A stretch of DNA of 64,000 bases. Source: Faecalicatena contorta. GTDB lineage: Bacteria; Bacillota; Clostridia; Lachnospirales; Lachnospiraceae. Shown here one piece after another: positions 35,656 through 45,989 of this stretch. The stretch covers positions 1 through 64,000 of the forward strand of contig NZ_JAFBIY010000001.1 in NCBI RefSeq assembly GCF_021531975.1. The letters are read 5' to 3'. The translations under genes and the position numbers were made by a program. Below the pieces are notes generated by a model, which saw nothing but the letters and a program-made list of their open reading frames with translations, did not search any database and was not told where the DNA came from. The number at the start of each line of letters is the position of its first letter. Within the stretch, counting starts at the first letter, position 1.

Positions 35656-37067
35656 TGTGTACGATATACGATAAGCTTGCGGGATATAGAGATTCCGATT
35701 ATTATGCTTTTCATATGCCCGGACATAAGAGGAATGAAGAGCTTCCGGGACCGGCACTGCCGTATGGGATCGACATCACGGAGATCGAGGGCTTCGATGA
35801 CCTGCATCATGCGAAGGGAATCATAAAGGAAGCACAGGAACTGGCGGCAGAAGTGTATCATGCAGAAGAGACACATTTTCTTGTGGGTGGCAGTACAGCA
35901 GGTATCTTAAGCGCTGTACTAAGTGTAACGCGAAAAGGTGACAGTATACTTGTGGCAAGAAATTGCCACAAGTCTGTCTATCATGCCATATATATGCAGG
36001 AGCTTAAGCCGGTCTATCTGTATCCGGGATTTGATGAAGAGAAACAGTTGAATACGGAGATATCTGTAGAGGATGTAAGAGATGCCCTCCGGCGGCATCC
36101 GCAGATTCGCGCAGTGGTCATCGTCTCGCCGACTTATGACGGCGTTGTATCCGATGTGGCGGCGATAGCAGAGGCAGTGCACGAGAAGGGGCTGCCGCTG
36201 ATTGTGGATGAAGCGCACGGGGCTCATTTTGGTTTTCATCCGTATTTTCCGGAAAATTCCAATACAAAGGGTGCAGACATTGTCATACACAGTCTGCACA
36301 AGACGCTGCCCGCACTTACGCAGACAGCGCTTTTGCATATGAATGGAAGCTTCGTGGACCGGGAGCGGGTTCGGATGTATCTGCACATGCTGCAGACGAG
36401 CAGTCCTTCTTATGTTCTGATGGCGAGTATGGATGCCTGTATTCATATGCTGAAGGAAAAAAGAGAAGAATTATTCGATCCTTATGTAAAGCGGCTTATG
36501 AAAGCGAGAGCAGAACTTAAGGAGCTTACGAATCTCCGGCTCATTGATACAGAGCACTATGATCCGTCGAAGATTGTATTATCCGTAGGTGGCACAAGCC
36601 TGACGGGGCAGAAGTTGCAGAATATCTTCCTTTCCGATTATCATCTGCAGATGGAGATGTCTGCAGGCAGTTATGTGCTTGCCATGACATCGGTGGGTGA
36701 TACGGACCGGGGAATGGAACGACTCGTAGATGCGGCAAAAGAGATTGATGCAAGGATAAAAACAGACGACGCAGAAACGCTTCGTCTTCCGGCCAGTGGA
36801 AAGCTTCCGGTATTAAAGCAGGTGTATCCCTGTGCAGCTGCTTATGACGTGCCGGGAATGGTACGGCAAAGAGTCAGATGGGAGGAAAGCAGTGGATACA
36901 TTTCTGCTGAGTACGCGTATCTCTATCCGCCAGGGATCCCGCTGATCGTTCCGGGAGAAGAGATCAGTGAAGAGGCGCAGGCACTGCTTGTCTGGTATGA
37001 CAGACAGGATTTCGCAGTGGAAGGACTGAAAGAGGAAGGATACATTGAGGTTTGGACAGATGGGTAA
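35655..37067 (+). CDS. Orn/Lys/Arg decarboxylase-family PLP enzyme
   Basis: This 470-residue fold-type I PLP protein has HMPGHKRN near the start, VDEAHGAHFG, the PLP lysine in HSLHKTLPALTQ, and a C-terminal wing domain. The family makes agmatine, cadaverine or putrescine. Short versions of about 470-490 residues in Clostridia are usually labelled SpeA/Cad-like, and the substrate cannot be told here. In many Firmicutes this gene sits just before tmk or gmk and holB, as here. Confidence 0.88.
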   Translation: MCTIYDKLAGYRDSDYYAFHMPGHKRNEELPGPALPYGIDITEIEGFDDLHHAKGIIKEAQELAAEVYHAEETHFLVGGSTAGILSAVLSVTRKGDSILVARNCHKSVYHAIYMQELKPVYLYPGFDEEKQLNTEISVEDVRDALRRHPQIRAVVIVSPTYDGVVSDVAAIAEAVHEKGLPLIVDEAHGAHFGFHPYFPENSNTKGADIVIHSLHKTLPALTQTALLHMNGSFVDRERVRMYLHMLQTSSPSYVLMASMDACIHMLKEKREELFDPYVKRLMKARAELKELTNLRLIDTEHYDPSKIVLSVGGTSLTGQKLQNIFLSDYHLQMEMSAGSYVLAMTSVGDTDRGMERLVDAAKEIDARIKTDDAETLRLPASGKLPVLKQVYPCAAAYDVPGMVRQRVRWEESSGYISAEYAYLYPPGIPLIVPGEEISEEAQALLVWYDRQDFAVEGLKEEGYIEVWTDG

Positions 37068-37647
37068 GATATATTATATAATGGGAAAAAGTTCTTCCGG
37101 GAAGGATACACTTTTTAAGGCTGTCCGGGACAGTGTTCCAATGCTTCGGACGGTAACCTTGTACACCACGAGACCGCCGCGGGAGGGAGAAACGGACGGC
37201 GTTGAATATTATTTTATATCTGATGATATAATGGAAATGTATGCTGCGAAGGGAAAAGTTATTGAACTTCGTACGTATAATACTGTGCACGGAGCATGGA
37301 AGTATGCTACAATAGATGACGGACAGATTCATCTGGAGGAGGCGGACTATCTCATGATAGGTACATTGGAGTCTTATGAGAAGATGTGTGCTTATTATGG
37401 AAAGGACATGCTGGTGCCCATCTACATTGAGGTAGAGGACGGCGAGAGACTAAGCCGTGCTCTGGTGAGAGAGCGGCAGCAGGCACGACCACGATACGCA
37501 GAGCTCTGTCGAAGATTTCTTGCAGATACAGAAGATTTCTCAGAAGAGAATCTGCTGGCGGCAGGAATCCGGAAGCGTTTTTACAACGATGATAAAACAA
37601 AGTGTTTAGAAGAAATCATAGGGGAAATACAACATGGGAAGCTTTAA
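37060..37647 (+). CDS. Guanylate kinase-like protein
   Basis: This 195-residue P-loop protein has GKSSSGKDTL and a GMP-binding-like TLYTTRPPREGETDGVEYYF. Compared with true Gmk the lid region is longer and the P-loop differs (SSSGKD rather than PSGVGK). It may therefore be a paralogue or take the place that tmk holds in other genomes beside holB. The start overlaps the previous gene, and the end overlaps holB by 14 bases. Confidence 0.8.
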   Translation: MGKIYYIMGKSSSGKDTLFKAVRDSVPMLRTVTLYTTRPPREGETDGVEYYFISDDIMEMYAAKGKVIELRTYNTVHGAWKYATIDDGQIHLEEADYLMIGTLESYEKMCAYYGKDMLVPIYIEVEDGERLSRALVRERQQARPRYAELCRRFLADTEDFSEENLLAAGIRKRFYNDDKTKCLEEIIGEIQHGKL

Positions 37648-38623
37648 AGATATAGTCGGACATAAGGATGTCATTCGGTATATCCGTAATGCAGTAAAAG
37701 AGGATAAGGTATCACATGCCTATATTATCAATGGGGAAAGAGGTTCCGGTAAGAAATTACTGTCCAGTCTCTTTGCCATGACACTCCTGTGTGAAAAAGG
37801 CGGAGAGGATCCGTGCAATGAGTGCCATTCCTGTATACAGGCAGAAAGCGGTAATCACCCGGATATTATCTGGGTCACACATGAGAAACCGAATTCCATC
37901 AGTGTGGACGACATACGTGAACAGGTAAATAACACGGTTCAGATAAAGCCGTATCAGGGACCGTATAAGATATATATCATTCCACAGGCGGACATGATGA
38001 CGGTGCAGGCGCAGAATGCGCTTCTTAAGACCATTGAGGAGCCGCCTTCCTATGCAGTGATCATGTTGCTTACCGAGAATGCTGAGACATTGCTGGCAAC
38101 GATCAATTCCCGTTGTGTTATGTTAAAGCTTCGGAATATTAAGGATGAGATCATTAAGAAATATCTGATGGAGAAGATGGAAGTGCCGGATTATAAGGCG
38201 GATGTGTGCGCAGCGTTTGCACAGGGCAACCTTGGAAAGGCGATCATGCTGGCCAAATCCGATCATTTTAACGAGATCCGTGAGGATGCCATGCATCTGA
38301 TGCATCATATCCATGAGATGGAAATCAGTGAGATTGTAGAGGCGATTAATCACATTACGGTATATAAGCTGGAGATCAGCGATTATCTGGATATTCTTAT
38401 GATATGGTACCGGGATGTATTGTTATATAAAGCAACAAAGGATGCGGATAAGCTCGTATTCAAAGACCAGTTAAAGTATATGAAGGAGCAGGCAAAGAAG
38501 AGTTCCTATGAAGGAATTGAGCTGATTCTTAAGAGCCTGGATAAGGCGAAGACAAGACTTAAGGCAAATGTAAACTTTGATCTGGTCATGGAGCTTCTGC
38601 TTCTGACGATAAAGGAGAATTAA
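37634..38623 (+). CDS. holB: DNA polymerase III subunit delta'
   Basis: This 329-residue clamp-loader subunit has the zinc module CNECHSCIQAESGNHPD, a P-loop-like GERGSGKKLL, and the IIPQADMMTVQAQNALLKTIEEPP segment. The SRC motif is seen as NSRCVML. It works with tau and delta to load the beta clamp. The holB-ricT-trmN-rsmI order is conserved in Firmicutes. Confidence 0.93.
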   Translation: MGSFKDIVGHKDVIRYIRNAVKEDKVSHAYIINGERGSGKKLLSSLFAMTLLCEKGGEDPCNECHSCIQAESGNHPDIIWVTHEKPNSISVDDIREQVNNTVQIKPYQGPYKIYIIPQADMMTVQAQNALLKTIEEPPSYAVIMLLTENAETLLATINSRCVMLKLRNIKDEIIKKYLMEKMEVPDYKADVCAAFAQGNLGKAIMLAKSDHFNEIREDAMHLMHHIHEMEISEIVEAINHITVYKLEISDYLDILMIWYRDVLLYKATKDADKLVFKDQLKYMKEQAKKSSYEGIELILKSLDKAKTRLKANVNFDLVMELLLLTIKEN

Positions 38624-38627
38624 GTAT

Positions 38628-39539
38628 ATGACCAAAGTAATAGGAGTAAGATTCCGACCTGCGGGCAAGGTTTATTTCTTTGCTCCGGGCAAACTGAATA
38701 TCCGTACCGGGGATAAGGTAATCGTAGAGACTGCACGTGGAGTGGAGTTTGGTTCTGTTGTGACGGGGCCGAAGGAAGTAGAGGATGAGCAGATCACACA
38801 GCCGTTAAAGTCTGTGATCCGCGTGGCAACAAAGGACGATGTGCGTAAGGAAGAGAAGAACAGAGAGAAAGAGAAAGAGGCTTTTGAAATCTGTCTGCAA
38901 AAGATCCGTAAGCATGGGCTGGAAATGAAACTCATTGATGCAGAATATACATTTGATAATAATAAAGTGCTGTTTTATTTTACCGCAGATGGAAGAATTG
39001 ATTTCCGTGAGCTGGTAAAGGACCTTGCCAGTGTATTCCGTACGAGAATCGAGCTGCGTCAGATCGGTGTCCGGGATGAGACGAAGATCCGCGGCGGCAT
39101 TGGTATATGCGGGCGTCCGCTTTGCTGCCACACGTATTTATCCGAGTTTGCACCGGTGTCCATTAAGATGGCAAAGGAGCAGAATCTGTCATTGAATCCG
39201 ACGAAGATATCAGGTGTATGCGGCAGACTGATGTGCTGTCTGACAAATGAAGAAGAGACATATGAGGAGCTTAACAGCCATCTGCCGTCAAATGGTGATC
39301 ATGTGACCACACCGGAAGGTCTGCACGGAGATGTACAGTCTGTCAATGTGCTTCGTCAACTTGTAAAGGTCATTGTAACACTGGATAATGACGAAAAGGA
39401 GATTCGCGAGTACCATGCGGAGGAGCTTAGGTTCAAGCCGAGACGCAAGAAGAAGGAAATGAAGTTGTCCAAAGAGGAGATGGCAGAGCTTAAAGCACTG
39501 GAAGAAAAGAATGGAGCGTCAAAACTGGATGATGAATAA
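38628..39539 (+). CDS. ricT: RicT (YaaT), PSP1-domain regulator
   Basis: This 303-residue protein has a PSP1 domain at about 60-150 and cysteine clusters CGRPLCCHTYL and CGRLMCC. These bind an Fe-S cluster in the RicAFT complex. That complex aids RNase Y mRNA processing and affects sporulation and competence. A basic C-terminal tail (RFKPRRKKKEMK) follows. The gene starts 4 bases after holB. Confidence 0.93.
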   Translation: MTKVIGVRFRPAGKVYFFAPGKLNIRTGDKVIVETARGVEFGSVVTGPKEVEDEQITQPLKSVIRVATKDDVRKEEKNREKEKEAFEICLQKIRKHGLEMKLIDAEYTFDNNKVLFYFTADGRIDFRELVKDLASVFRTRIELRQIGVRDETKIRGGIGICGRPLCCHTYLSEFAPVSIKMAKEQNLSLNPTKISGVCGRLMCCLTNEEETYEELNSHLPSNGDHVTTPEGLHGDVQSVNVLRQLVKVIVTLDNDEKEIREYHAEELRFKPRRKKKEMKLSKEEMAELKALEEKNGASKLDDE

Positions 39540-40272
39540 TCAAAAACCCGGCGAGCGGCTGGATGACCTGCAGATAAAAGGCTATGAAATCATACAGAAG
39601 CCTGGAAGATTCTGTTTCGGGATGGATGCAGTTCTGTTGTCATCTTATGCAAAAGTCAAGAAAAATGAAAAAGCGCTGGACCTTGGAACGGGAACGGGGA
39701 TTCTTCCGATTCTTCTGGAGGCGAAGAATGAAGGAGAGCATTATACCGGACTGGAGATTCAGGAAGAAAGTGCAGATATGGCGCGCCGGAGTGTGATGCA
39801 TAATCATCTGGAGGATAAGATTGACATTGTCACAGGAGATATAAAGGAGGCCGGCGCCATATTTGGTGCGGCTTCTTTTCATGTTATCACAACGAATCCA
39901 CCGTACATGATCGGAGAGCATGGACTGAAAAATGATAATGAGGCACTTTACATTGCAAGACACGAGGCGCTTTGTACGCTGGATGATGTGCTGCGGGAAA
40001 GTGCCAGGCTTTTGCGTCCGAAAGGAAGATTCTATATGGTGCACCGACCATTTCGTCTGCCGGAGATACTGGCGAAGATGACGCAGTATGGGATTGAACC
40101 CAAAAGGATGCGTCTGGTACATCCTTATATTGATAAGGAACCGAATATGGTTCTTGTCGAAGGAATGCGGGGCGGAAGACCGAGGATGCAGGTGGAGCCA
40201 CCTCTGGTTGTGTATGAAAAAGAAGGGAGATATACGCAGGAACTGCTTGAGATGTATGGGATGCAGTCGTAA
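39511..40272 (+). CDS. tRNA1(Val) adenine-N6 methyltransferase, TrmN6-like
   Basis: This methyltransferase of about 250 residues has the lead-in PGRFCFGMDAVLLSSYA, SAM motif ALDLGTGTGILP and the N6-adenine signature TTNPPYM. The family modifies A37 of tRNA1(Val). It overlaps the end of ricT. ATG 39,511 is taken; ATG 39,529, overlapping the ricT stop, is an alternative. Confidence 0.88.
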   Translation: MERQNWMMNNQKPGERLDDLQIKGYEIIQKPGRFCFGMDAVLLSSYAKVKKNEKALDLGTGTGILPILLEAKNEGEHYTGLEIQEESADMARRSVMHNHLEDKIDIVTGDIKEAGAIFGAASFHVITTNPPYMIGEHGLKNDNEALYIARHEALCTLDDVLRESARLLRPKGRFYMVHRPFRLPEILAKMTQYGIEPKRMRLVHPYIDKEPNMVLVEGMRGGRPRMQVEPPLVVYEKEGRYTQELLEMYGMQS

Positions 40273-40308
40273 GACAACGTAAGAAAATCATCGTAAGGAG
40301 AAATATAT

Positions 40309-41148
40309 ATGGCAGGAACATTATATCTATGTGCAACACCAATTGGTAATCTGGAGGATATGACCCTGCGGGCAATCCGGATTCTAAAAGAAGTGGATCT
40401 GATCGCAGCGGAGGATACACGCAACAGTATTAAGCTTTTGAATCATTTTGAGATCAAAACGCCTATGACCAGTTACCATGAGTATAATAAGATAGAAAAA
40501 GGCCATAAACTGGTAGAGAAGCTTTTAAGTGGAGAAGACATTGCGCTTATTACGGATGCGGGAACACCGGGAATCTCTGACCCCGGGGAGGAACTGGTGC
40601 AGATGTGCCGGGAGGCCGGAGTCAGCGTGACGGCAGTACCGGGGGCCGCGGCCTGTATTACGGCACTTACGATTTCCGGTTTATCCACAAGACGGTTCGC
40701 GTTTGAAGCATTTCTTCCGACGGATAAGAAAGAACGGCAGGCGGTGCTAAAGGAGCTTCAGGAAGAGACAAGGACGATTGTTCTGTATGAAGCACCCCAC
40801 CGGCTGGTAAAGACATTGGGGGTATTAAAAGATACACTGGGAAACCGGAATATCCGTGTCTGCCGGGAGTTGACCAAACGACATGAGACTGTATACGAGG
40901 CGACAATGGAAGAGGCGCTTGCATATTATGAGGCGAATGAGCCGAAAGGGGAATGTGTCCTTGTAATTGAAGGCAAGAGCCGGGAGGAGATTCGTGAAGA
41001 AGAGCAGGCGCGCTGGGAAGAGATGTCTCTTAATGAGCATATGGCGTACTATGAGAAGCAGGGAATCGACCGGAAAGAAGCGATGAAGTGTGTGGCGAAG
41101 GACCGGGGCATGAGTAAAAGAGACGTTTATAAGGCTCTGCTGGGCTGA
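40309..41148 (+). CDS. rsmI: 16S rRNA (cytidine-1402-2'-O)-methyltransferase
   Basis: This 279-residue SPOUT-unrelated tetrapyrrole-methylase-fold enzyme opens with GTLYLCATPIGNLEDMTLRA and has AEDTR, ITDAGTPGISDPG and VPGAAA. It methylates C1402 in the 16S decoding centre. The ribosome binding site is TAAGGAGA. Length is normal. Confidence 0.95.
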   Translation: MAGTLYLCATPIGNLEDMTLRAIRILKEVDLIAAEDTRNSIKLLNHFEIKTPMTSYHEYNKIEKGHKLVEKLLSGEDIALITDAGTPGISDPGEELVQMCREAGVSVTAVPGAAACITALTISGLSTRRFAFEAFLPTDKKERQAVLKELQEETRTIVLYEAPHRLVKTLGVLKDTLGNRNIRVCRELTKRHETVYEATMEEALAYYEANEPKGECVLVIEGKSREEIREEEQARWEEMSLNEHMAYYEKQGIDRKEAMKCVAKDRGMSKRDVYKALLG

Positions 41149-41181
41149 TATGTAAAATATGTATAAAGCCTGTGTAAAGGT

Positions 41182-41267
41182 TTGTTCAACTTGTATAGGA
41201 AAATAAAAAAAGATTGTTCAACTTGGGTATACCTTAAGTTGAACATTTTTTATATACTTCTTTATAG
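41182..41267 (+). promoter_or_regulatory. TTGTTCAACTTG repeats and msmK promoter
   Basis: TTGTTCAACTTG occurs at 41,182 and 41,214. The second copy forms an inverted repeat GTTCAACTT/AAGTTGAAC with 41,236-41,244, followed by ATTTTTTATA. It may terminate rsmI or bind a regulator. TTGAAC (41,239-41,244) with TTATAG (41,262-41,267) and a 17-base spacer is a candidate promoter for msmK. Confidence 0.5.
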
Positions 41268-41313
41268 ATTAAAAAGTATCGAAAGCACATTTATAATCAG
41301 GAGGAAATTTAAA

Positions 41314-42426
41314 ATGGCAAGTTTATCTTTAAAACACATTAACAAAACATATCCAAACGGATTTGAAGCGGTTAAAGATTTCAACCTTGAGATCGCTGAT
41401 AAAGAATTTATCATCTTCGTAGGACCATCTGGATGTGGAAAGTCTACAACACTTCGTATGGTTGCAGGTCTGGAAGATATTACATCCGGTGAACTTATGA
41501 TCGGGGACAAGGTTGTAAATGATGTAGAGCCGAAGGACAGAGATATCGCTATGGTATTCCAGAACTACGCTCTGTATCCGCATATGACAGTATATGATAA
41601 CATGGCATTCGGTCTTAAGTTAAGAAAAGTACCGAAAGATGAGATTGATAAAATGGTTCGTGAAGCTGCTAAGATCCTTGATCTGGAAGCACTTCTTGAT
41701 CGTAAGCCGAAGGCTCTTTCCGGTGGTCAGAGACAGCGTGTTGCTATGGGACGTGCGATCGTTCGTAATCCTAAGGTATTCCTTATGGATGAGCCTCTTT
41801 CCAACCTGGATGCAAAGCTTCGTGGACAGATGCGTATTGAGATCTCCAAATTACATCAGAGATTAGGTACAACAATCATCTACGTAACACATGACCAGAC
41901 AGAGGCTATGACACTTGGTACAAGAATCGTAGTTATGAATGCCGGTGTTGTACAGCAGGTAGATACACCGCAGACACTGTATGATTATCCATGCAACCTG
42001 TTCGTAGCAGGATTCATCGGATCTCCACAGATGAACTTCGTTGACGCTGTATGTAAGGTTGAAGGCGGCAAGGTATTCCTGCAGGCAGGTCCTTCTGCAA
42101 TCGAGCTTCCGGAAGCTAAGGCTAAGAAGCTGATCGAGGGCGGATATGACGGAAAGACAGTTGTTCTTGGTATTCGTCCGGAAGATGTACACGATGAGCC
42201 AGATTTCATCGCTAAATCTCCTAACACTGTTATCGAAGCAACGATCCGTGTATATGAAATGCTTGGTGCAGAAGTATACTTATACTTCGATTATGAGAAC
42301 TCCAGCATGACAGCAAGAGTTGATCCTAGAACAACAGCAAGAACAGGTGATACTGTTAAGTTCGCTCTTGATGCAGACAAGATCCACGTATTTGATAAAG
42401 AAACAGAGCAGACAATTACAAACTAA
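41314..42426 (+). CDS. msmK: Sugar ABC transporter ATPase, MsmK/UgpC type
   Basis: This 370-residue ATPase has Walker A GPSGCGKST (37-45), Q-loop in VFQNYALYPHM, signature LSGGQRQRV, Walker B VFLMDEPLS and a TOBE-type C-terminal regulatory domain. Such stand-alone ATPases energise several sugar importers whose permease genes lie elsewhere. No permease is adjacent. Codon use is strongly biased, the ribosome binding site is AGGAGG, and its own terminator follows, all fitting high expression. Confidence 0.93.
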   Translation: MASLSLKHINKTYPNGFEAVKDFNLEIADKEFIIFVGPSGCGKSTTLRMVAGLEDITSGELMIGDKVVNDVEPKDRDIAMVFQNYALYPHMTVYDNMAFGLKLRKVPKDEIDKMVREAAKILDLEALLDRKPKALSGGQRQRVAMGRAIVRNPKVFLMDEPLSNLDAKLRGQMRIEISKLHQRLGTTIIYVTHDQTEAMTLGTRIVVMNAGVVQQVDTPQTLYDYPCNLFVAGFIGSPQMNFVDAVCKVEGGKVFLQAGPSAIELPEAKAKKLIEGGYDGKTVVLGIRPEDVHDEPDFIAKSPNTVIEATIRVYEMLGAEVYLYFDYENSSMTARVDPRTTARTGDTVKFALDADKIHVFDKETEQTITN

Positions 42427-42442
42427 TCATATTACGAACAAA

Positions 42443-42470
42443 GCCGGTTCCTTCTGGGAACCGGTTTTTT
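42443..42470 (+). terminator. Terminator of msmK
   Basis: CCGGTTCC and GGAACCGG form a tight stem followed by TTTTTT. Confidence 0.93.
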
Positions 42471-42546
42471 GTGCTATAGGAAATTGCAGTTAAGGGCATT
42501 CTATGATAGAATAATAAATGTATGTAACGGAACAGGAGGAAAAGTT

Positions 42547-43632
42547 TTGTTATCAAATCAGGTATTGCACAAGACCATACAGAATATACGACGTATTGCA
42601 GGCTGTGAATGCTCTGTATGGAATATGAGTGGAGAATGTATTGTAACGACTGCGGAACGTCTGAAGAATGGCAGACAGGAGATCCTCGATTTCCTGGCGG
42701 ATGCAACAGAAGGCGATGAAAGAATAACCGAAATGCAGGGGTTGTTTCTTATCTGTGACGAGGGACTTCCGGTATATGTGCTTGCGATTAAAGGCGGCGG
42801 TGCGATTGATATTGCCGGACGTATGGGTGCTTCGCAGATGGAAAGTCTGATCAGTGCATATAAGGAGAAGCTTGACAGAAATCGTTTTATTCAGAATCTG
42901 ATTCTGGATAATCTTCTTCTGGTGGATGTTTATAATCAGGCAAAGAAGATGCGGATCCCGACAGAGCTTCGAAGGGTTGTATTTCTTGTTGAGCCGAAAA
43001 ATGAAGGAGATAATCTTGTACTGGAGACACTGAAAGGACTGTATGCGACCGGTACCAAAGATTTTGTCACTGCAGTGGATGAGAAGCACATTATTCTCAT
43101 TAAGGCGCTGGAAGGGGCAGAGGATTATGCAAAGCTTGGACAGATGGCAAGAGTGCTTGTGGATACATTGAATATGGAAGCAATGGTAAGTGTTCGTGTT
43201 GCTACCGGAACGATCGTGGAAGAGTTAAAAGATGTTTCCCGGTCATATAAGGAGGCAGAGATGGCACTGGAGGTCGGTCGGGTTTTCTATTCGGAAAAGA
43301 CCATCCTCGCATACAACGAGCTTGGTATCGGACGCCTGATTCATCAGCTTCCGGTTTCTCTTTGTGAAATGTTTCTGAACGAGGTATTTGAAGAAGGCGA
43401 AAATGAAGTATTTGATGAAGAAGAGCTTACGACAGTGTATACTTTTTTTGATAATAATCTGAATATATCAGAGACGGCACGACAACTTTATATACACAGA
43501 AATACTCTTGTGTACCGGCTGGAAAAGATACAGAAAAAAACAGGACTTGATGTCCGGGTGTTTGACGATGCCCTGACATTTAAGATAGCTATTATGGTTG
43601 CAAAACACATGCGCTATATCAAAAAGAATTAG
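42547..43632 (+). CDS. CdaR/PucR-type transcriptional regulator
   Basis: This protein of about 361 residues has an N-terminal sugar-diacid-recognition-like domain, a central GGDEF-like region, and a C-terminal HTH_30 ([30 protein letters not shown]). The start is TTG 42,547 behind AGGAGG, since no ATG is in place. It lies 13 bases before the hydratase gene, so it may control that gene or simply share its mRNA. Ligand unknown. Confidence 0.85.
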   Translation: MLSNQVLHKTIQNIRRIAGCECSVWNMSGECIVTTAERLKNGRQEILDFLADATEGDERITEMQGLFLICDEGLPVYVLAIKGGGAIDIAGRMGASQMESLISAYKEKLDRNRFIQNLILDNLLLVDVYNQAKKMRIPTELRRVVFLVEPKNEGDNLVLETLKGLYATGTKDFVTAVDEKHIILIKALEGAEDYAKLGQMARVLVDTLNMEAMVSVRVATGTIVEELKDVSRSYKEAEMALEVGRVFYSEKTILAYNELGIGRLIHQLPVSLCEMFLNEVFEEGENEVFDEEELTTVYTFFDNNLNISETARQLYIHRNTLVYRLEKIQKKTGLDVRVFDDALTFKIAIMVAKHMRYIKKN

Positions 43633-43645
43633 GAGGAGACATGAC

Positions 43646-45925
43646 ATGATTAAATTGTACGACAAAGGTGTCTATCTGTTAAATGGAACAGAGATTGTGG
43701 AGGATGCTAAGGAAGTAAAGGCCAGAACAGGACATGAAGTTTCACAGGCAGAGGCTTCCCAAAATACAATGGCTTATCGTATCCTTGCAGATCACAATAC
43801 TTCCGGAAATATGGAAAGACTGCAGATCAAATTCGATAAATTAACTTCTCATGATATCACATTTGTGGGAATTATCCAGACAGCACGAGCTTCCGGACTT
43901 GAGAAGTTCCCGATTCCTTATGTACTGACAAACTGTCACAATTCACTTTGTGCAGTAGGAGGAACCATCAATGAGGATGACCACATGTTTGGTCTTACCT
44001 GTGCGAAAAAGTATGGCGGAATCTATGTACCGCCTCATCAGGCAGTTATTCATCAGTTTGCAAGAGAAATGCTGGCCGGCGGCGGTAAGATGATTCTTGG
44101 TTCTGACAGTCACACTCGTTATGGCGCACTTGGTACGATGGCTATGGGTGAAGGTGGACCTGAGCTTGTAAAGCAGCTCCTGAATAAGACATATGATATT
44201 AAGATGCCGGGCGTTGTCGGAATCTATCTGGACGGCGAGCCAATGAAGGGTGTCGGACCGCAGGATGTGGCTCTTGCGATCATCGGAGCTACATTTGGAA
44301 ATGGTTATGTGAATAATAAAGTCATGGAATTCGTGGGACCTGGTGTGGAGAAGTTAAGTGCAGACTTCCGTATCGGTATTGATGTTATGACTACAGAGAC
44401 GACCTGTCTGTCTTCTATCTGGAAAACCGATGAAAAGATTCGTGAGTTCTATGAAATCCATGGAAGAGAAGAAGAATATAAAGAACTGAATCCGGGAGAG
44501 ATTACATACTATGACGGTATGGTATATGTAAACTTAAGCGAGATCAAGCCAATGATCGCGATGCCGTTCCACCCGTCTAATGTGTACACCATCGATGATG
44601 TTAATGCGAATCTTGCAGATGTCCTGCATGATGTAGAGCAGAAGGCTCTCGTAAGTCTGGATGGTGCGGTTGATTATTCTCTTAAGAGTAAAGTCGTAAA
44701 TGGCAAACTGTACGTTGATCAGGGAATTATCGCCGGATGTGCAGGTGGCGGATTTGAAAATATCTGTGCAGCAGCAGATATTATCAAGGGACATTATATC
44801 GGTGCAGATGAATTTACATTCAGCGTATATCCGGCAAGTACTCCGGTATATATGGAACTTGTGAAGAACGGAGCGGTTGCAGATCTTATGGAGGCAGGAA
44901 CGATCGTCAAGACAGCGTTCTGCGGACCATGCTTTGGCGCTGGTGACACACCGGCAAATAATGCATTTTCTATCCGTCACTCTACAAGAAACTTCCCGAA
45001 CCGTGAAGGTTCCAAGCTGCAGAGCGGACAGATCGCTTCCGTTGCTCTTATGGATGCCCGTTCCATTGCAGCAACAGCTGCCAATAAAGGTTTCCTCACT
45101 CCGGCAACAGCAATGGATGTGGAATACACAGGAAAGAAATATCATTTTGATAAAAATATTTATGCAAACCGTGTCTTTGACAGCAAGGGCGTAGCAGATC
45201 CTTCCGTAGAGATCAAGTTTGGTCCGAATATCAAGGACTGGCCGGCAATGGCTGCACTTCCGGAAAATCTGCTGTTAAAAGTAGTATCCGAGATTCATGA
45301 TCCGGTAACAACTACAGATGAGCTGATCCCGTCCGGTGAGACTTCTTCTTATCGCTCCAATCCGCTGGGTCTGGCAGAGTTTGCGTTATCCAGAAAGGAT
45401 CCTGCTTACGTGGGACGTGCCAAGGAAGTACAGAAAGCGGAAAAAGCAATTGAAGCAGGAGAATGTCCGGCAGAGGCACTGGAAGAACTGAAACCGGTAA
45501 TGAACAAGATTCATGAGACTTATCCGGAAATTGACAAGACAAATCTGGGAATCGGCAGCACCATCTTCGCGGTAAAACCAGGTGACGGTTCTGCAAGAGA
45601 GCAGGCTGCAAGCTGCCAGAAGGTTCTTGGCGGATGGGCAAATATTGCAAATGAATATGCAACAAAGAGATATCGCTCCAATCTGATCAACTGGGGAATG
45701 CTTCCATTTATTACCGAAGAAGATCACGAAGCATTATCCTTTAAGAACGGGGACTACATTTTCGTTCCACAGATCAGAAAAGCAGTAGAGGATAAGGATT
45801 CTGAGATCAAAGCATATGTTGTGGGGGATGAGCTTAAGGAAGTGACATTTAAGCTTGGGGATATGACAGATGCAGAGAGAGAAATCATCCTGAAAGGATG
45901 CCTGATTAACTATTACAGAGGTTAA
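43646..45925 (+). CDS. Aconitase-family hydratase (YbhJ-like)
   Basis: This 759-residue aconitase-superfamily protein has [19 protein letters not shown], and likely Fe-S ligands in AGCAGG and [10 protein letters not shown]. It also has a C-terminal swivel domain with [19 protein letters not shown]. It resembles E. coli YbhJ more than AcnA/AcnB; the substrate is unknown, with a citrate- or methylcitrate-like acid expected. AGGAGGAGAC precedes ATG 43,646. The linked CdaR-type regulator suggests inducible use of an organic acid. Confidence 0.85.
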   Translation: MIKLYDKGVYLLNGTEIVEDAKEVKARTGHEVSQAEASQNTMAYRILADHNTSGNMERLQIKFDKLTSHDITFVGIIQTARASGLEKFPIPYVLTNCHNSLCAVGGTINEDDHMFGLTCAKKYGGIYVPPHQAVIHQFAREMLAGGGKMILGSDSHTRYGALGTMAMGEGGPELVKQLLNKTYDIKMPGVVGIYLDGEPMKGVGPQDVALAIIGATFGNGYVNNKVMEFVGPGVEKLSADFRIGIDVMTTETTCLSSIWKTDEKIREFYEIHGREEEYKELNPGEITYYDGMVYVNLSEIKPMIAMPFHPSNVYTIDDVNANLADVLHDVEQKALVSLDGAVDYSLKSKVVNGKLYVDQGIIAGCAGGGFENICAAADIIKGHYIGADEFTFSVYPASTPVYMELVKNGAVADLMEAGTIVKTAFCGPCFGAGDTPANNAFSIRHSTRNFPNREGSKLQSGQIASVALMDARSIAATAANKGFLTPATAMDVEYTGKKYHFDKNIYANRVFDSKGVADPSVEIKFGPNIKDWPAMAALPENLLLKVVSEIHDPVTTTDELIPSGETSSYRSNPLGLAEFALSRKDPAYVGRAKEVQKAEKAIEAGECPAEALEELKPVMNKIHETYPEIDKTNLGIGSTIFAVKPGDGSAREQAASCQKVLGGWANIANEYATKRYRSNLINWGMLPFITEEDHEALSFKNGDYIFVPQIRKAVEDKDSEIKAYVVGDELKEVTFKLGDMTDAEREIILKGCLINYYRG

Positions 45926-45989
45926 TTTGCAAATGCATGAAAATGTGTTAATATGAAAGCAGTGTAATGATGGAAAAGGAGTATTTGGT

